Positions 1-8,811 of a stretch of 31,459 nt of DNA are shown here, one piece after another. Source of the DNA: Thiomicrorhabdus sp965603495 (lineage in GTDB: Bacteria; Pseudomonadota; Gammaproteobacteria; Thiomicrospirales; Thiomicrospiraceae); assembly GCA_965603495.1 (NCBI GenBank), contig CBFDDF010000014.1, positions 1 through 31,459 on the forward strand, given 5' to 3'. The notes under the pieces were generated by a model. It made no database searches. It was not told the origin of the DNA and was given only the letters and a program-made list of their open reading frames with translations. The stretch's first letter is position 1; every line of letters begins with the position of its first letter. Made by a program: the position numbers and the translations under genes.

Positions 1-197
1 ACGGGGCGTATTCTAACCAATCCACCAAACTACGCAAGTCTTATTTCAATGTTTTTACTGTTTATTTACTTTTTGATGACATTTTGATGATCTGCTTCTC
101 TAAAATAACTCTTCAGTTACGTAACTACCAGTATTACTAACCTCTAAAAAACTCTGTAATATTTGTTTATGACTGTTTTACTAATAGGAATAGTGCC

Positions 198-1346
198 ATG
201 CCTCTTTCTCGACGCCACTTTATTCAACAAATCGCGGCTTTAACTGCCAGTGGTATTACGTCACCCCTTATTGCAGCTGAACTTAACGACCATTCTTCGA
301 CGCATAAGACCGGTGTCGTGCTAGATGCTTCTTTTTATCTACACGATCACGCTGACCATCCTGAAAATGCCAAACGCCTTAAAGTAATAGATGAAGCTCT
401 TACCAAACAAAACCTATGGTCTCAACTAACACCTGTTGCAGGACGTTCAGCCAGTAATGAAGAACTGTTACTCGCTCATCAGCAAGGCTATATTGATGAA
501 ATCGAAATACTTAGTGAAGAGGGAGATGGTTTCTACAACGAATACCAGCAAGACACTTACATTAATAAACACACTTTTGCAGCTGCCAAAATGGCTGCGG
601 GCAGTGCCATCAACCTCAACCTTGCGATCTTTGATCGCCAGGTCGAGAATGGTTTCGCTTTGTTACGCCCACCAGGCCATCACGCCCTGGCGAATAAAGC
701 GATGGGATTTTGCATATTTAATAGTGATGTAATTGCTGCGCGAGCTTTACAAAAATATCGTGGTGTTAAACGCGTTGCTATCATTGATTTCGATGTTCAT
801 CATGGTAATGGAACCCAGGATTTAACCATCAATGATCCATCTATTATGGCCATTTCAATCCACCAACACCCTTTTTGGCCACTCACAGGGGATGTTAAGT
901 TTCTCGGTAACGGTTCTGCGGTAGGAACAAATGTAAATTGCCCTTTTAGAGTTGGCGCTGGAAACAGCGCTTATCTAGGTGCTTATGATGAAATAATTGA
1001 AGCCAAACTCGCTGCATTTAAACCTGAACACATCATCGTTTTTGCCGGTTATGACGCCCACTGGCAAGATCCGCTAGCAGGTCATCGCATGTCTGTTATT
1101 GGCTTCAATAAACTCGTGGATAGATGCCTGAAATCTGCAAAAACACTTTGCAATGGGCGCATTAGTTTTTCATTAGGTGGTGGCTATAAGCTTGAGCCAT
1201 TAGCACAATGTGTTGCAGGCACATTTCATACTTTGTTAAACAACCCTCAAAAACATCTAAATCCAATTGGTGAATCTCCGGACGGTGAAGTCGACAGTCG
1301 AGAACAGTTAGATGAATTAATCCTACGCCACCGGAACATCGTTTAA
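198..1346 (+). CDS. Tat-exported histone deacetylase-family Zn amidohydrolase
   Basis: Member of the arginase/deacetylase fold (HDAC, acetylpolyamine amidohydrolase, acetoin-utilisation AcuC), which removes acetyl groups from amines using zinc. Visible motifs: RPPGHHA at residues 157-163 (His161/His162 dyad), DFDVHHGNGT at 197-206 with likely zinc ligands Asp199 and His201, AGYDAH at 283-288 with the third ligand Asp286, and GGGY at 327-330 with the catalytic-type Tyr330. All key residues are present. The N-terminus carries SRRHFI at 4-9, a twin-arginine motif, followed by a hydrophobic stretch and a likely signal-peptidase site near LIAA-EL at 25-29, so the folded enzyme is probably exported to the periplasm; this is unusual because family members are normally cytoplasmic. 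The ATG is preceded by an AGGAA site. The substrate is unknown; acetylated polyamines or other small amides are a guess. It stands alone, 283 bp before the next gene. Confidence 0.85.
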   Translation: MPLSRRHFIQQIAALTASGITSPLIAAELNDHSSTHKTGVVLDASFYLHDHADHPENAKRLKVIDEALTKQNLWSQLTPVAGRSASNEELLLAHQQGYIDEIEILSEEGDGFYNEYQQDTYINKHTFAAAKMAAGSAINLNLAIFDRQVENGFALLRPPGHHALANKAMGFCIFNSDVIAARALQKYRGVKRVAIIDFDVHHGNGTQDLTINDPSIMAISIHQHPFWPLTGDVKFLGNGSAVGTNVNCPFRVGAGNSAYLGAYDEIIEAKLAAFKPEHIIVFAGYDAHWQDPLAGHRMSVIGFNKLVDRCLKSAKTLCNGRISFSLGGGYKLEPLAQCVAGTFHTLLNNPQKHLNPIGESPDGEVDSREQLDELILRHRNIV

Positions 1347-1629
1347 ATACCCGCTTAAAAAGACACCGCTAAGCTTGTCCGATAATGTCGTGAAAGCAAA
1401 AGACGGCGACTTCTTTCTTACCCGCCCCCTCTCTTCTATATATAAATATATTTTTTATACCCTCAATAAAAAATTCTAAGGCCAAGTCTAACAACTTCAA
1501 ACCCTTTAATAATAAACACTTATGGCACAAAATAGATTTTACTTATACCCAAATGCAAACGTTAAATCATTTAGAGCTTAAAATTACGTATAGTGTACCG
1601 CTCATGCACTAGTTAGGTTCTGAAAAAAC
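1347..1629. other. intergenic region, no clear element
   Basis: This 283-bp gap separates two plus-strand genes. I see no convincing hairpin terminator and no open frame of note. The middle part (about 1430-1620) is AT-rich and probably holds the promoter of the acyltransferase gene, but no hexamer pair stands out. Confidence 0.4.
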
Positions 1630-3360
1630 ATGCTCAGTTTAGACAAAATCCTCGATTCAAGGTTCCCTAACCTTAATAACACTTTCAAAGGCAAGATGGC
1701 GCTCAAGTTTATCAAGGCTACTGCTCACGAGGATGAAATCTCAAGCTTCATCAAAACCAATCCGCATCTGGAAGGATTTGCCTTTTTAGACGAAGTTTTT
1801 AAGCACCTATCTTTTTCATACCAGACCTGTGGTAACTCATTAAAGAACATTCCTTCTCAAGGACGTGTCGTCATTGTCGCTAACCACCCTATTGGAACCT
1901 TGGATGGCTTTGCTTTATTGAAAATGGTGCGTTCGGTGCGTAAAGACGTGAAAATCGTTGCGAATGATATTCTTCATAGTATCCAACCTATTCAAAATCT
2001 ATTAATTCCTGTCGACAATATGTCTAAGGGCACTAACCACAAGTCCAATTTTCTAAAAATGGTGGCCGCTTTAGAAAATGAAGAAGCCGTCATTATTTTC
2101 CCTGCCGGCGAAGTCTCCAGAGCACGACCAACGGGAATTATGGACAGCCATTGGAAAACTGGGTTTGTAAGATTAGCAAAACGAACACAGTCACCCGTTC
2201 TACCGATGCAAATCAAAGCCCGCAACTCGTTAGGATTTTATGCCGCTTCCGCAATCTACAAGCCTTTAGGCAGCATGCTCTTAATGCATGAAATGTTTAC
2301 CAAACATAACCAAAGTATCAAAATCAAAGCAGGCAAACTGATTCCATGGGAATCTATCCATAAATCTGGATTGACTTTGCCTGCCGCTTCTGCGGCCATT
2401 AAAGCACATACCTATAAACTCTTTAAGTATAAAAATGATTCTATACTGTGCCCTTTTACAACGATCGAAACCATCGCCATACCGGCGTGCCGCCAATCCA
2501 TTCGTGACGACTTGAAACAAGCTGAACATATCATGAAAACCCCTACAGGTTTAGACTTGTATATGGTCGATTACAAAGCGGATTCTGCCATTATTCATGA
2601 ATTAGGACGCGTCAGAGAACTGACCTTCAGGAAAGTCGGTGAAGGCACAGGTTCAAACTGGGATTTAGACAAATACGATCGTTTTTATCGCCACCTGATC
2701 TTATGGGATGACAAAAAACTTGAATTGGTTGGCGGTTATCGATTAGGAGAGTGTGGCAAGCTCATAGAAAAGCATGGGCAGGATGCTTTGTATATGAACC
2801 ATATGTACCATATCAATCCAGAGATGGAGAAGTATTTACCAAGCACACTTGAACTCGGTCGTTGTTTTGTACAACCTCAATACTGGGGTACGCGTGCTTT
2901 AGATTATTTGTGGATGGGTATGGGTAACTATATTGTCAACCACCCTGAAATCAAATATCTCGTTGGCTCAATTAGTTTAAGCAATGCATACTCGGCAAGA
3001 GCGAGGGAACTTATTGTTAGTTTTTACAATACCCAATTGGCCTTTAGTGAAGATGTTGCCAATGCGAGATGTCCATTTATCGTCTCCGACGAAATCAAAC
3101 AGCTGGCCTTAAAAGAATTTACTGGCGACTATAAAACCTGTTTTAAACGGCTTAATGAACTCCTAAATGAACAAGGTGAAACACTACCGATGCTATTCAA
3201 ACAGTATGTCGAACTGTGTGAAGACAAAGGCACCCAGTTCATTGACTTTAGTCTAGCTCCAGACTTCAACAACTGCATTGGTAGCTTAGTCATTGCTGAA
3301 ATTGATAAGATTAAAGTGTCTAAACGGCGTTATCTTAAAAAATTTTTAAAGTGCGCTTAA
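1630..3360 (+). CDS. bifunctional acyltransferase, OlsF-like (ornithine lipid synthesis)
   Basis: Two acyltransferase domains in 576 residues. The N-terminal half is a lysophospholipid (PlsC/OlsA-type) O-acyltransferase: NHPIGTLD at 85-92 is the H-x4-D block (His86, Asp92) and FPAGEVSR at 157-164 is the glycerol-phosphate-binding-type block. From about residue 300 the C-terminal half resembles the GNAT-like OlsB/hemolysin-type N-acyltransferase: LGRVRELTFR, then MNHMYHI, LELGRCFVQP and GSISLSN. OlsF proteins of Serratia and Flavobacterium are known fusions of this layout that make ornithine lipids, phosphorus-free membrane lipids used when phosphate is scarce. The assignment is by domain order and motifs; an acyltransferase for another amine head group is possible. 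There is no signal peptide, and it would act at the inner face of the cytoplasmic membrane. No strong ribosome-binding site is seen before the ATG. It converges with the RND pump gene downstream. Confidence 0.75.
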   Translation: MLSLDKILDSRFPNLNNTFKGKMALKFIKATAHEDEISSFIKTNPHLEGFAFLDEVFKHLSFSYQTCGNSLKNIPSQGRVVIVANHPIGTLDGFALLKMVRSVRKDVKIVANDILHSIQPIQNLLIPVDNMSKGTNHKSNFLKMVAALENEEAVIIFPAGEVSRARPTGIMDSHWKTGFVRLAKRTQSPVLPMQIKARNSLGFYAASAIYKPLGSMLLMHEMFTKHNQSIKIKAGKLIPWESIHKSGLTLPAASAAIKAHTYKLFKYKNDSILCPFTTIETIAIPACRQSIRDDLKQAEHIMKTPTGLDLYMVDYKADSAIIHELGRVRELTFRKVGEGTGSNWDLDKYDRFYRHLILWDDKKLELVGGYRLGECGKLIEKHGQDALYMNHMYHINPEMEKYLPSTLELGRCFVQPQYWGTRALDYLWMGMGNYIVNHPEIKYLVGSISLSNAYSARARELIVSFYNTQLAFSEDVANARCPFIVSDEIKQLALKEFTGDYKTCFKRLNELLNEQGETLPMLFKQYVELCEDKGTQFIDFSLAPDFNNCIGSLVIAEIDKIKVSKRRYLKKFLKCA

Positions 3361-3438
3361 ATGTCGGCTCGAGTCCCACAGAGGATTTTTAACCACGCTC
3401 TCGTAGACTAGGTTCCAGTTAACCACTTAATATAGTTA

Positions 3439-3460
3439 AGGTTTGCTTTCAGGCAAACTT
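3439..3460. terminator. weak hairpin between convergent genes
   Basis: Arms AGGTTTGC and GCAAACTT around a 6-base loop, about 8 pairs with one G-T, lie in the 215-bp gap between the convergent acyltransferase and RND pump genes. The T tract is short on both sides, so this is only a possible terminator. Confidence 0.3.
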
Positions 3461-3575
3461 TCAATACAGCATCGCTTCCAATCCATTTTAGGCCCATTTG
3501 ACTTAGTTGCACCCAGTCATGCCTCTATCAAGAAAATGACGTGAATCTAATGCTTGCTGATTTCTCAACTGAGAA

Positions 3576-6500
3576 TTACTTAATCTCTTGCTTAGAGCGC
3601 TGCTTACGCTGTTGTTTGATTGCCCACAAGCGTTGATTTCGCCCCACTCCTATCAACACCTTAACCACGTAATTACGTAGACTAAACAACAGTCTATCCA
3701 TCAATACAAAAGCACCATCCAACTTTACAGAAAATCCTTCAGAAACTTCACTTTTACCACCATAAGGAGCTAACACAGCAAATCTAGATAACTGTTTGGC
3801 CACAAAATGATCGGTACGACCTTGCGCATCATAAACAAGTGAATACACCACCGGAATAATAATTAGACTCATTAAAGTAGAGGTCACCATCCCACCGATA
3901 ACCGCCACTGCCAGAGGTGCATTGGCATCACTCCCCGCACCCCAGCCAATGGCACTGGGCAACATGGTCACGACTACGGTAATAGAGGTCATTAATACTG
4001 GACGCAAACGTTGAGGACAAGCCTCGACTAAAGATTGATAAACTGCATTGTCTGCACCGCCTTTCTCTTTAAGCTTTTGATTAGTTAAATCCACCAATAA
4101 AATAGAGTTTTTTGCCACCAAGCCCATCAGTAACACTAAGCCAACCATGGAGAAGATGTTCAAACTCATATTGGTCGCCGCTAAACCAACGATTCCGCCA
4201 ACAATTGCAAAAGGCAATGCCCACATAATAATCATTGGCTGAACAAAGGAGTTAAATTGGCTGGCCAACACCATATAAACTAAGATAACTGAAAGAAAAA
4301 GGGCAATCTGAATATAGTGCGCGGTCTTTTTGAACTCTGCAGCTTGTCCTGTCATTTTTAAATGCACTCCCACCGGTAAAAACCCCTCAGCCTGTTGCTT
4401 AACAATTTTCACCGACTCCCCTAATGAGACAATAGGATTACCGTAAAACATACCCGCATAACTCAAATCATGGCGTGGAATAATCGCTGCACCGGACTCA
4501 GTTTTCAGCGTTGCAACGGTGTCTAAGGAGACCAATTCACCTCGATTAGATTTAATATAAATTTTAGACAAATCCGAAGCCTTGCTCAGCTGACCCTGTT
4601 TAGCGTCCAAGCGTAAATCGTAGCGTTCACCATCGCTGCGTGCATCGCTGTACTTTCCGACATTAATACCACCTGATAAAACATTAATGGATTGTGCAAT
4701 CGCCTGCGTATCTAAGCCATACAATGTTGCCTTGTGCCGGTCAATCTCAAATGAAATCTGCGGCTGATTGAGTTGCAACTCTAAATCCAAATCGCCCAAC
4801 TTAGGCTGGCTTCTTAATTTCTCTAAAAAATCATCACTGATTTGAGCCAACTGATGCAGGTCATTACCCTGCAAGACAAAACGGAGAGGATCTCCACGCT
4901 GGTCGCTCATCATTGGCAAGGGTGCAGGAAACGCTTTCAACCCAGGAATGACATCAATTTTTTTGGATAAACGCTGCATAATCTGGGTCATGTGCGTATC
5001 ACGCTCAGTAAACGGTTTAAGGGAAACGACAATACGACCTTCGTTAATCAGCTGTGTCGCTCCGCCGCCGATGGTTGAAAATACGGTCTTAACTTCGACA
5101 TCCTTTAGCAGAACTGCCTCTAGCAGAGTCAGACGGCTCAACGTGTACTCCATACTCGAACCTAAAGGGGTCTTAAAGCTAACAATGAACTGACCTTGGT
5201 CTTCTTTTGGCATAAAACTTTTGCCAACTTGAGTGATTTGTGACCCCGCGATAACGATAAATAACAGACTATATAGAATGGTTTTTTTCCGCTGCTTTAA
5301 TACTTTTTTAAGCAGGTCTAAATAGAGACTCTCTAAACCCGCCAGGAACTGATCCTGACCCGCCCCTAATCGTTTTTTGAGTAGCGTTAAACGACTGAGT
5401 TTTGCAGGCACCAATGGTTCTGTCTCAGCCGAAAACGGTTGTTTATTATCCTTTTTAAGCAGATACCGTGAGGCCAGCATGGGCACCAGTGTTAATGAAA
5501 TCAATAATGAAATCATTACCCCGACCGTCACTACTACCCCAAACTCTTTAAAAAATCGCCCAATAATGCCATCCATAAACAAAACCGCGGCAAAAATGGA
5601 AACTAACGTTAAAGAAGCCGCAACCACAGCTAACTGTACTTGGCGCACGCCCTCTATGGCTATCTTCTGGATGTCGTCTGTTTTTTCTTCTGCCAGACGG
5701 TAGATATTCTCCAACACCACAATGGAGTCATCCACCACAACCCCAATCAAAAGCAATAGCGCTAATAAGGTCATGGTATTAAAGGTATAGCCCAAAAAAT
5801 GCATGGCGGCGACCGCACCAAACATCGACACAGGAATCGACAATGAAATAATAAGCGTGGCACGTACGTTCCTTAAAAAGAACCACATAACCAAAGCCGT
5901 TAACAGAGTTCCAGTGATTAAATGTTCCTCAAGGGCGCCGACCATCAGTTCAATAAACTCACCGTCATCAGACGCTTTGTTCAACACGACGCCTGGAGGC
6001 AAGTAAGGCAAAATATGCTCTGCAACCCGTAATTCCGCTTCACGTACAATCGACACCGTATTACTGCCCGAGGTTTTCACCAGCCCAATACCAATGGTCG
6101 ACTTACCATTAAAACGCGCTAACTGGCGTTGATTCGCGACAGCATCATCAATTTGTGCGACATCTTCTAAATGGATGACGGTATCCCCACGCCGTAAAAT
6201 CGGTAACTTCTTAATCTCACTCAGCTGATGAAACTCTTCATCCAGCTTAATCACATACTCGCTCTGTCCGTGTGTTAAAAAACCACCCGGCAACTGAATA
6301 TGCTCTTTATTAATGGCTTGGATTATTTCCAATACACTTAGGCCATATGCATTCATTTTTTCAATGTTTAATTGAATGCGAATTTCACGTTTTTGCTGAC
6401 CGCCGATCACCACCTGGCCAACACCATTAATAGTTTCCAATCTTTTTTGGATATTCAGTTTGGCGTATTGATTGAGCTGTTGTGCAGTACGATCACCTTG

Positions 6501-6929
6501 CAAGGCATACCAAATAACCGGCGCACCGCCGGCCTGCATTTTCGAGACCATTGGTGGCTGCGTATCTGCCGGCAACTGGTTGAGCATCTGGTTGACCTTG
6601 GCCTGAACCTCATTGAAGGCGACATCAATGTTCTTTTCTAACTGAAAGGTAATATAGACCTGAGAAACCCCTGCCGAGGATTTGGATTGAATGTGTTCAA
6701 TGCCTGCAAGGCCATTGACATTCGATTCAATGACGCTGGTAATACTGGCATCCATAATGTCCGGGTTGGCACCTAACAGACCCGTGGTAATCGAAATAAT
6801 CGGAAACTCAACCGCTGGAAAACGATCGATACCAATTTTGTCATAACTCATCCACCCAAACACGACAATCAATAAGCTGATCATCCAGGCCAAGACGTGT
6901 TGTTTGATGGAAATCTCAGATAAGTTCAT
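3576..6929 (-). CDS. RND efflux pump, inner-membrane transporter (HAE1/AcrB type)
   Basis: Proton-driven trimeric exporter of the resistance-nodulation-division superfamily, working with the adaptor encoded just upstream and a TolC-like channel that is not in this window. An N-terminal membrane helix (residues 11-28) leads to IGIDRFPAVEFP, typical of HAE1 pumps. Helix 4 holds the proton-relay pair Asp400-Asp401 (LIGVVVDDSIVVLEN), and helix 10 has the partner lysine in GLVAKNSILLVD. Two periplasmic porter domains and twelve predicted membrane helices are present. At 1117 residues it is longer than the usual 1020-1050; about 70-80 extra residues follow the last helix and end in a very basic tail rich in Lys, Arg and Gln. 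Its ATG overlaps the adaptor stop by 4 bp, so the two are translationally coupled. The substrate cannot be read from sequence. Confidence 0.93.
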   Translation of the reverse strand: MNLSEISIKQHVLAWMISLLIVVFGWMSYDKIGIDRFPAVEFPIISITTGLLGANPDIMDASITSVIESNVNGLAGIEHIQSKSSAGVSQVYITFQLEKNIDVAFNEVQAKVNQMLNQLPADTQPPMVSKMQAGGAPVIWYALQGDRTAQQLNQYAKLNIQKRLETINGVGQVVIGGQQKREIRIQLNIEKMNAYGLSVLEIIQAINKEHIQLPGGFLTHGQSEYVIKLDEEFHQLSEIKKLPILRRGDTVIHLEDVAQIDDAVANQRQLARFNGKSTIGIGLVKTSGSNTVSIVREAELRVAEHILPYLPPGVVLNKASDDGEFIELMVGALEEHLITGTLLTALVMWFFLRNVRATLIISLSIPVSMFGAVAAMHFLGYTFNTMTLLALLLLIGVVVDDSIVVLENIYRLAEEKTDDIQKIAIEGVRQVQLAVVAASLTLVSIFAAVLFMDGIIGRFFKEFGVVVTVGVMISLLISLTLVPMLASRYLLKKDNKQPFSAETEPLVPAKLSRLTLLKKRLGAGQDQFLAGLESLYLDLLKKVLKQRKKTILYSLLFIVIAGSQITQVGKSFMPKEDQGQFIVSFKTPLGSSMEYTLSRLTLLEAVLLKDVEVKTVFSTIGGGATQLINEGRIVVSLKPFTERDTHMTQIMQRLSKKIDVIPGLKAFPAPLPMMSDQRGDPLRFVLQGNDLHQLAQISDDFLEKLRSQPKLGDLDLELQLNQPQISFEIDRHKATLYGLDTQAIAQSINVLSGGINVGKYSDARSDGERYDLRLDAKQGQLSKASDLSKIYIKSNRGELVSLDTVATLKTESGAAIIPRHDLSYAGMFYGNPIVSLGESVKIVKQQAEGFLPVGVHLKMTGQAAEFKKTAHYIQIALFLSVILVYMVLASQFNSFVQPMIIMWALPFAIVGGIVGLAATNMSLNIFSMVGLVLLMGLVAKNSILLVDLTNQKLKEKGGADNAVYQSLVEACPQRLRPVLMTSITVVVTMLPSAIGWGAGSDANAPLAVAVIGGMVTSTLMSLIIIPVVYSLVYDAQGRTDHFVAKQLSRFAVLAPYGGKSEVSEGFSVKLDGAFVLMDRLLFSLRNYVVKVLIGVGRNQRLWAIKQQRKQRSKQEIK

Positions 6930-8032
6930 CGTTGCGGATCACCTGGTAGAAACAATGATTCATCCTTCAACATGTTTACTATTATGACTTCAGAATCCTC
7001 GGTTAAGAAACGTGCGCCATCGACTGCCACCACTCGACCTGGGCTGAGTCCTTGCGTTATCTCGATCATGCCATTTTCGATCATACCCGTGACCACCTTA
7101 TGCGCTTTAACATAGTTTCGATAAACCACATAGACGACATCTCCACCTGGACGTTGTACCAATGCTTGGGTTGGCACCATCACTGCCTGATTTTCGGTTT
7201 GGAGAATAATGGTCGCCTTTACAGTAGACCCAGCCTTCCAGACGGGTTCATGACTCTCTACAGAAGGATTCTCAAAAACCGAAAAGGCCTGAACCGAACC
7301 AGTATCCGGATCAATCTTCGGCCTTAGATAATCAATCCTGGTCTGTAGTGGCGCGACATCGTAGAAAGGATTCTCTAAATAGACCGTTTGACCAATCTTT
7401 AGCTGAGAGAAGAATTTTTCACTAATGGGTAATTTAGCTCTTAAACGTCTGTTATCAATCAACTTAAATAATGGTTTACCCGGTTGCGCGTAATCGCCAA
7501 CCGAAATCATTCGTTCATCGACATAGCCTGAAACGGGGCTTTTAATAGTGGTTTTGCCGAGTAGATTCTGATTGCGGTCATAACGGGCTTGCGCCGCACT
7601 TTGCTGCGCTTGTAGGGATTTTAATTCCGATTGAGCCTTATCATAGGTCGCACGATTGACTTGTCGCTTTCGAAGCAAAGATGCATAACGTTTAGTCTGC
7701 TGTTCCTGCATTGTGGTCATTGCCGCATAGCGTTCGATATCCGCCGCACTTTCCAAGATCGCTAACTGATAGTTTTCATCATCAATCACTGCCAACTCAC
7801 AACCCACTTCAACCTTATCACCAAGCTTCACCAAAAGCTGCAAGACTTCACCACTCACCTCAGAGGAGACCACTGGAGTTTGCAAACTTTCAACATGGCC
7901 GACCACCTCAATCGTTTTATTGATTTGATGTTCATGTGCCGTGTAGATACTAATAGAGACAGGTTTCGATAAAGCAGGAAGTGCGGCCAAGCCGAACATA
8001 AGGGCAAGCGCCCCTGAAGCAATAGGTTTCAT
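6926..8032 (-). CDS. RND efflux adaptor (membrane fusion protein)
   Basis: Periplasmic adaptor that links the RND pump encoded next to an outer-membrane channel. It begins with a signal peptide (hydrophobic core about residues 6-20, cleavage likely near ALSKP) and has no lipobox cysteine, unlike the second adaptor in this window. After it come the first biotinyl-lipoyl half (VVSSEVSGEVLQLLVKLGDKVEVG), an alpha-helical hairpin of about 80 residues rich in Gln, Ala and Lys, the second lipoyl half (TTIKSPVSGYVDERMISVGDY), and a beta-barrel plus membrane-proximal region ending in GRVVAVDGARFLTEDSEV. Its 368 residues are typical. The stop overlaps the pump ATG by 4 bp. Upstream lies a 173-bp gap carrying one copy of the GACCAGGCCTGGTC palindrome. 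Confidence 0.92.
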   Translation of the reverse strand: MKPIASGALALMFGLAALPALSKPVSISIYTAHEHQINKTIEVVGHVESLQTPVVSSEVSGEVLQLLVKLGDKVEVGCELAVIDDENYQLAILESAADIERYAAMTTMQEQQTKRYASLLRKRQVNRATYDKAQSELKSLQAQQSAAQARYDRNQNLLGKTTIKSPVSGYVDERMISVGDYAQPGKPLFKLIDNRRLRAKLPISEKFFSQLKIGQTVYLENPFYDVAPLQTRIDYLRPKIDPDTGSVQAFSVFENPSVESHEPVWKAGSTVKATIILQTENQAVMVPTQALVQRPGGDVVYVVYRNYVKAHKVVTGMIENGMIEITQGLSPGRVVAVDGARFLTEDSEVIIVNMLKDESLFLPGDPQR

Positions 8033-8142
8033 TTATATTTAAGTAATTTTTAGGAATGAGCTGCAGATTCTAGCACCGTCGTTTTAGACATGAAAATCAG
8101 TGTTCTTTATCATCACATCAGATTAAAACTGTTTTATAAACT

Positions 8143-8156
8143 GACCAGGCCTGGTC
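8143..8156. repeat. GACCAGGCCTGGTC palindrome, copy 1
   Basis: Exact 14-bp palindrome downstream of the yigZ stop and about 110 bp upstream of the adaptor start. The immediate flank continues the symmetry only partly (T-A, then a C/A mismatch, then two A-T pairs). On the minus strand it is followed by an AT-rich stretch without a clean T run, so the terminator reading is weak at this copy. Confidence 0.9.
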
Positions 8157-8205
8157 AATTAAACTTAATCGCGAAAAGCACCCTAAAAATGGGATGTATA
8201 AGTGG

Positions 8206-8811
8206 TTAAAGAACTTTGAACGTGATGCCGATATCCGTTAATTTGGTGGTCATCGCTACTTGATTTGTAACGGGCAGGCTGAGTAATATCTGCACTTGAG
8301 CTGCGTAATCGATATTGTCAATTTGACCCTCGAACAGATCACAGCAGTGGCGAACGTATTGTTCGTGTTTGAAGTCGAGTATTAAAGCTAATTGCACTTT
8401 ATCGACCTGCTGTAAGGTCGGCAAAATTTCTATCACCGCTTGTGCGGCTTGACCGTAAGCTCGAGTTAATCCGCCCGCACCCAGTTTAATACCACCAAAA
8501 TAGCGAACCACGACAATCATGACATCGCCAATACCTTTGTGATTAAGCACATTCAATATCGGTTTACCAGCAGTGCCCGATGGTTCGCCATCATCCCCCA
8601 TGCCGGCATTAGTGGCACATTTTGGATTACCAATCAGATAAGCCCAGCAGTGATGCCGAGCATCGGGGTATTCGGCCTTGATTTCAGCTAACCAAACCAT
8701 GCCTGCTTCACGTGAAACGATATGCCGAGCATAAGCGATGAAGCGACTCTTTTTGATAATGATTTCAGCAAAAACTTCTTCAGTTGGAACCGGGTAGCTC
8801 ACCTGACTCAT
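8206..8811 (-). CDS. yigZ: YigZ/IMPACT family protein
   Basis: UPF0029/IMPACT-family protein of 201 residues, the usual length. The conserved core is clear: ARHHCWAY near 51-58, DDGEPSGTAGKPIL near 73-86 and VVVRYFGGIKLGAGGLTRAY near 100-119, followed by the small C-terminal domain. Eukaryotic IMPACT regulates the kinase GCN2; the bacterial role is not settled, though a link to ribosomes or translation has been proposed. The start codon shares one base with the pump stop upstream (TAATG), so it is probably translated by re-initiation as the last gene of the adaptor-pump-yigZ operon. Nothing in the protein suggests an efflux function, so the linkage may be only positional. A GACCAGGCCTGGTC palindrome lies about 50 bp after the stop. 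Confidence 0.92.
   Translation of the reverse strand: MSQVSYPVPTEEVFAEIIIKKSRFIAYARHIVSREAGMVWLAEIKAEYPDARHHCWAYLIGNPKCATNAGMGDDGEPSGTAGKPILNVLNHKGIGDVMIVVVRYFGGIKLGAGGLTRAYGQAAQAVIEILPTLQQVDKVQLALILDFKHEQYVRHCCDLFEGQIDNIDYAAQVQILLSLPVTNQVAMTTKLTDIGITFKVL

Noticed and set aside
1..40. Minus-strand TTGGTTAGAATAC resembles the D-arm of tRNA-Asp at the window edge
   Set aside because: The D-loop spacing from the upstream TAGTT is too long, the following bases do not form a tRNA-Asp anticodon stem, and the window ends, so it cannot be verified.
1..40. Minus-strand open frame reading LRSLVDWLEYAP running off the left edge
   Set aside because: It could be the start of a gene but has only a TTG start, no ribosome-binding site and about a dozen codons in view.
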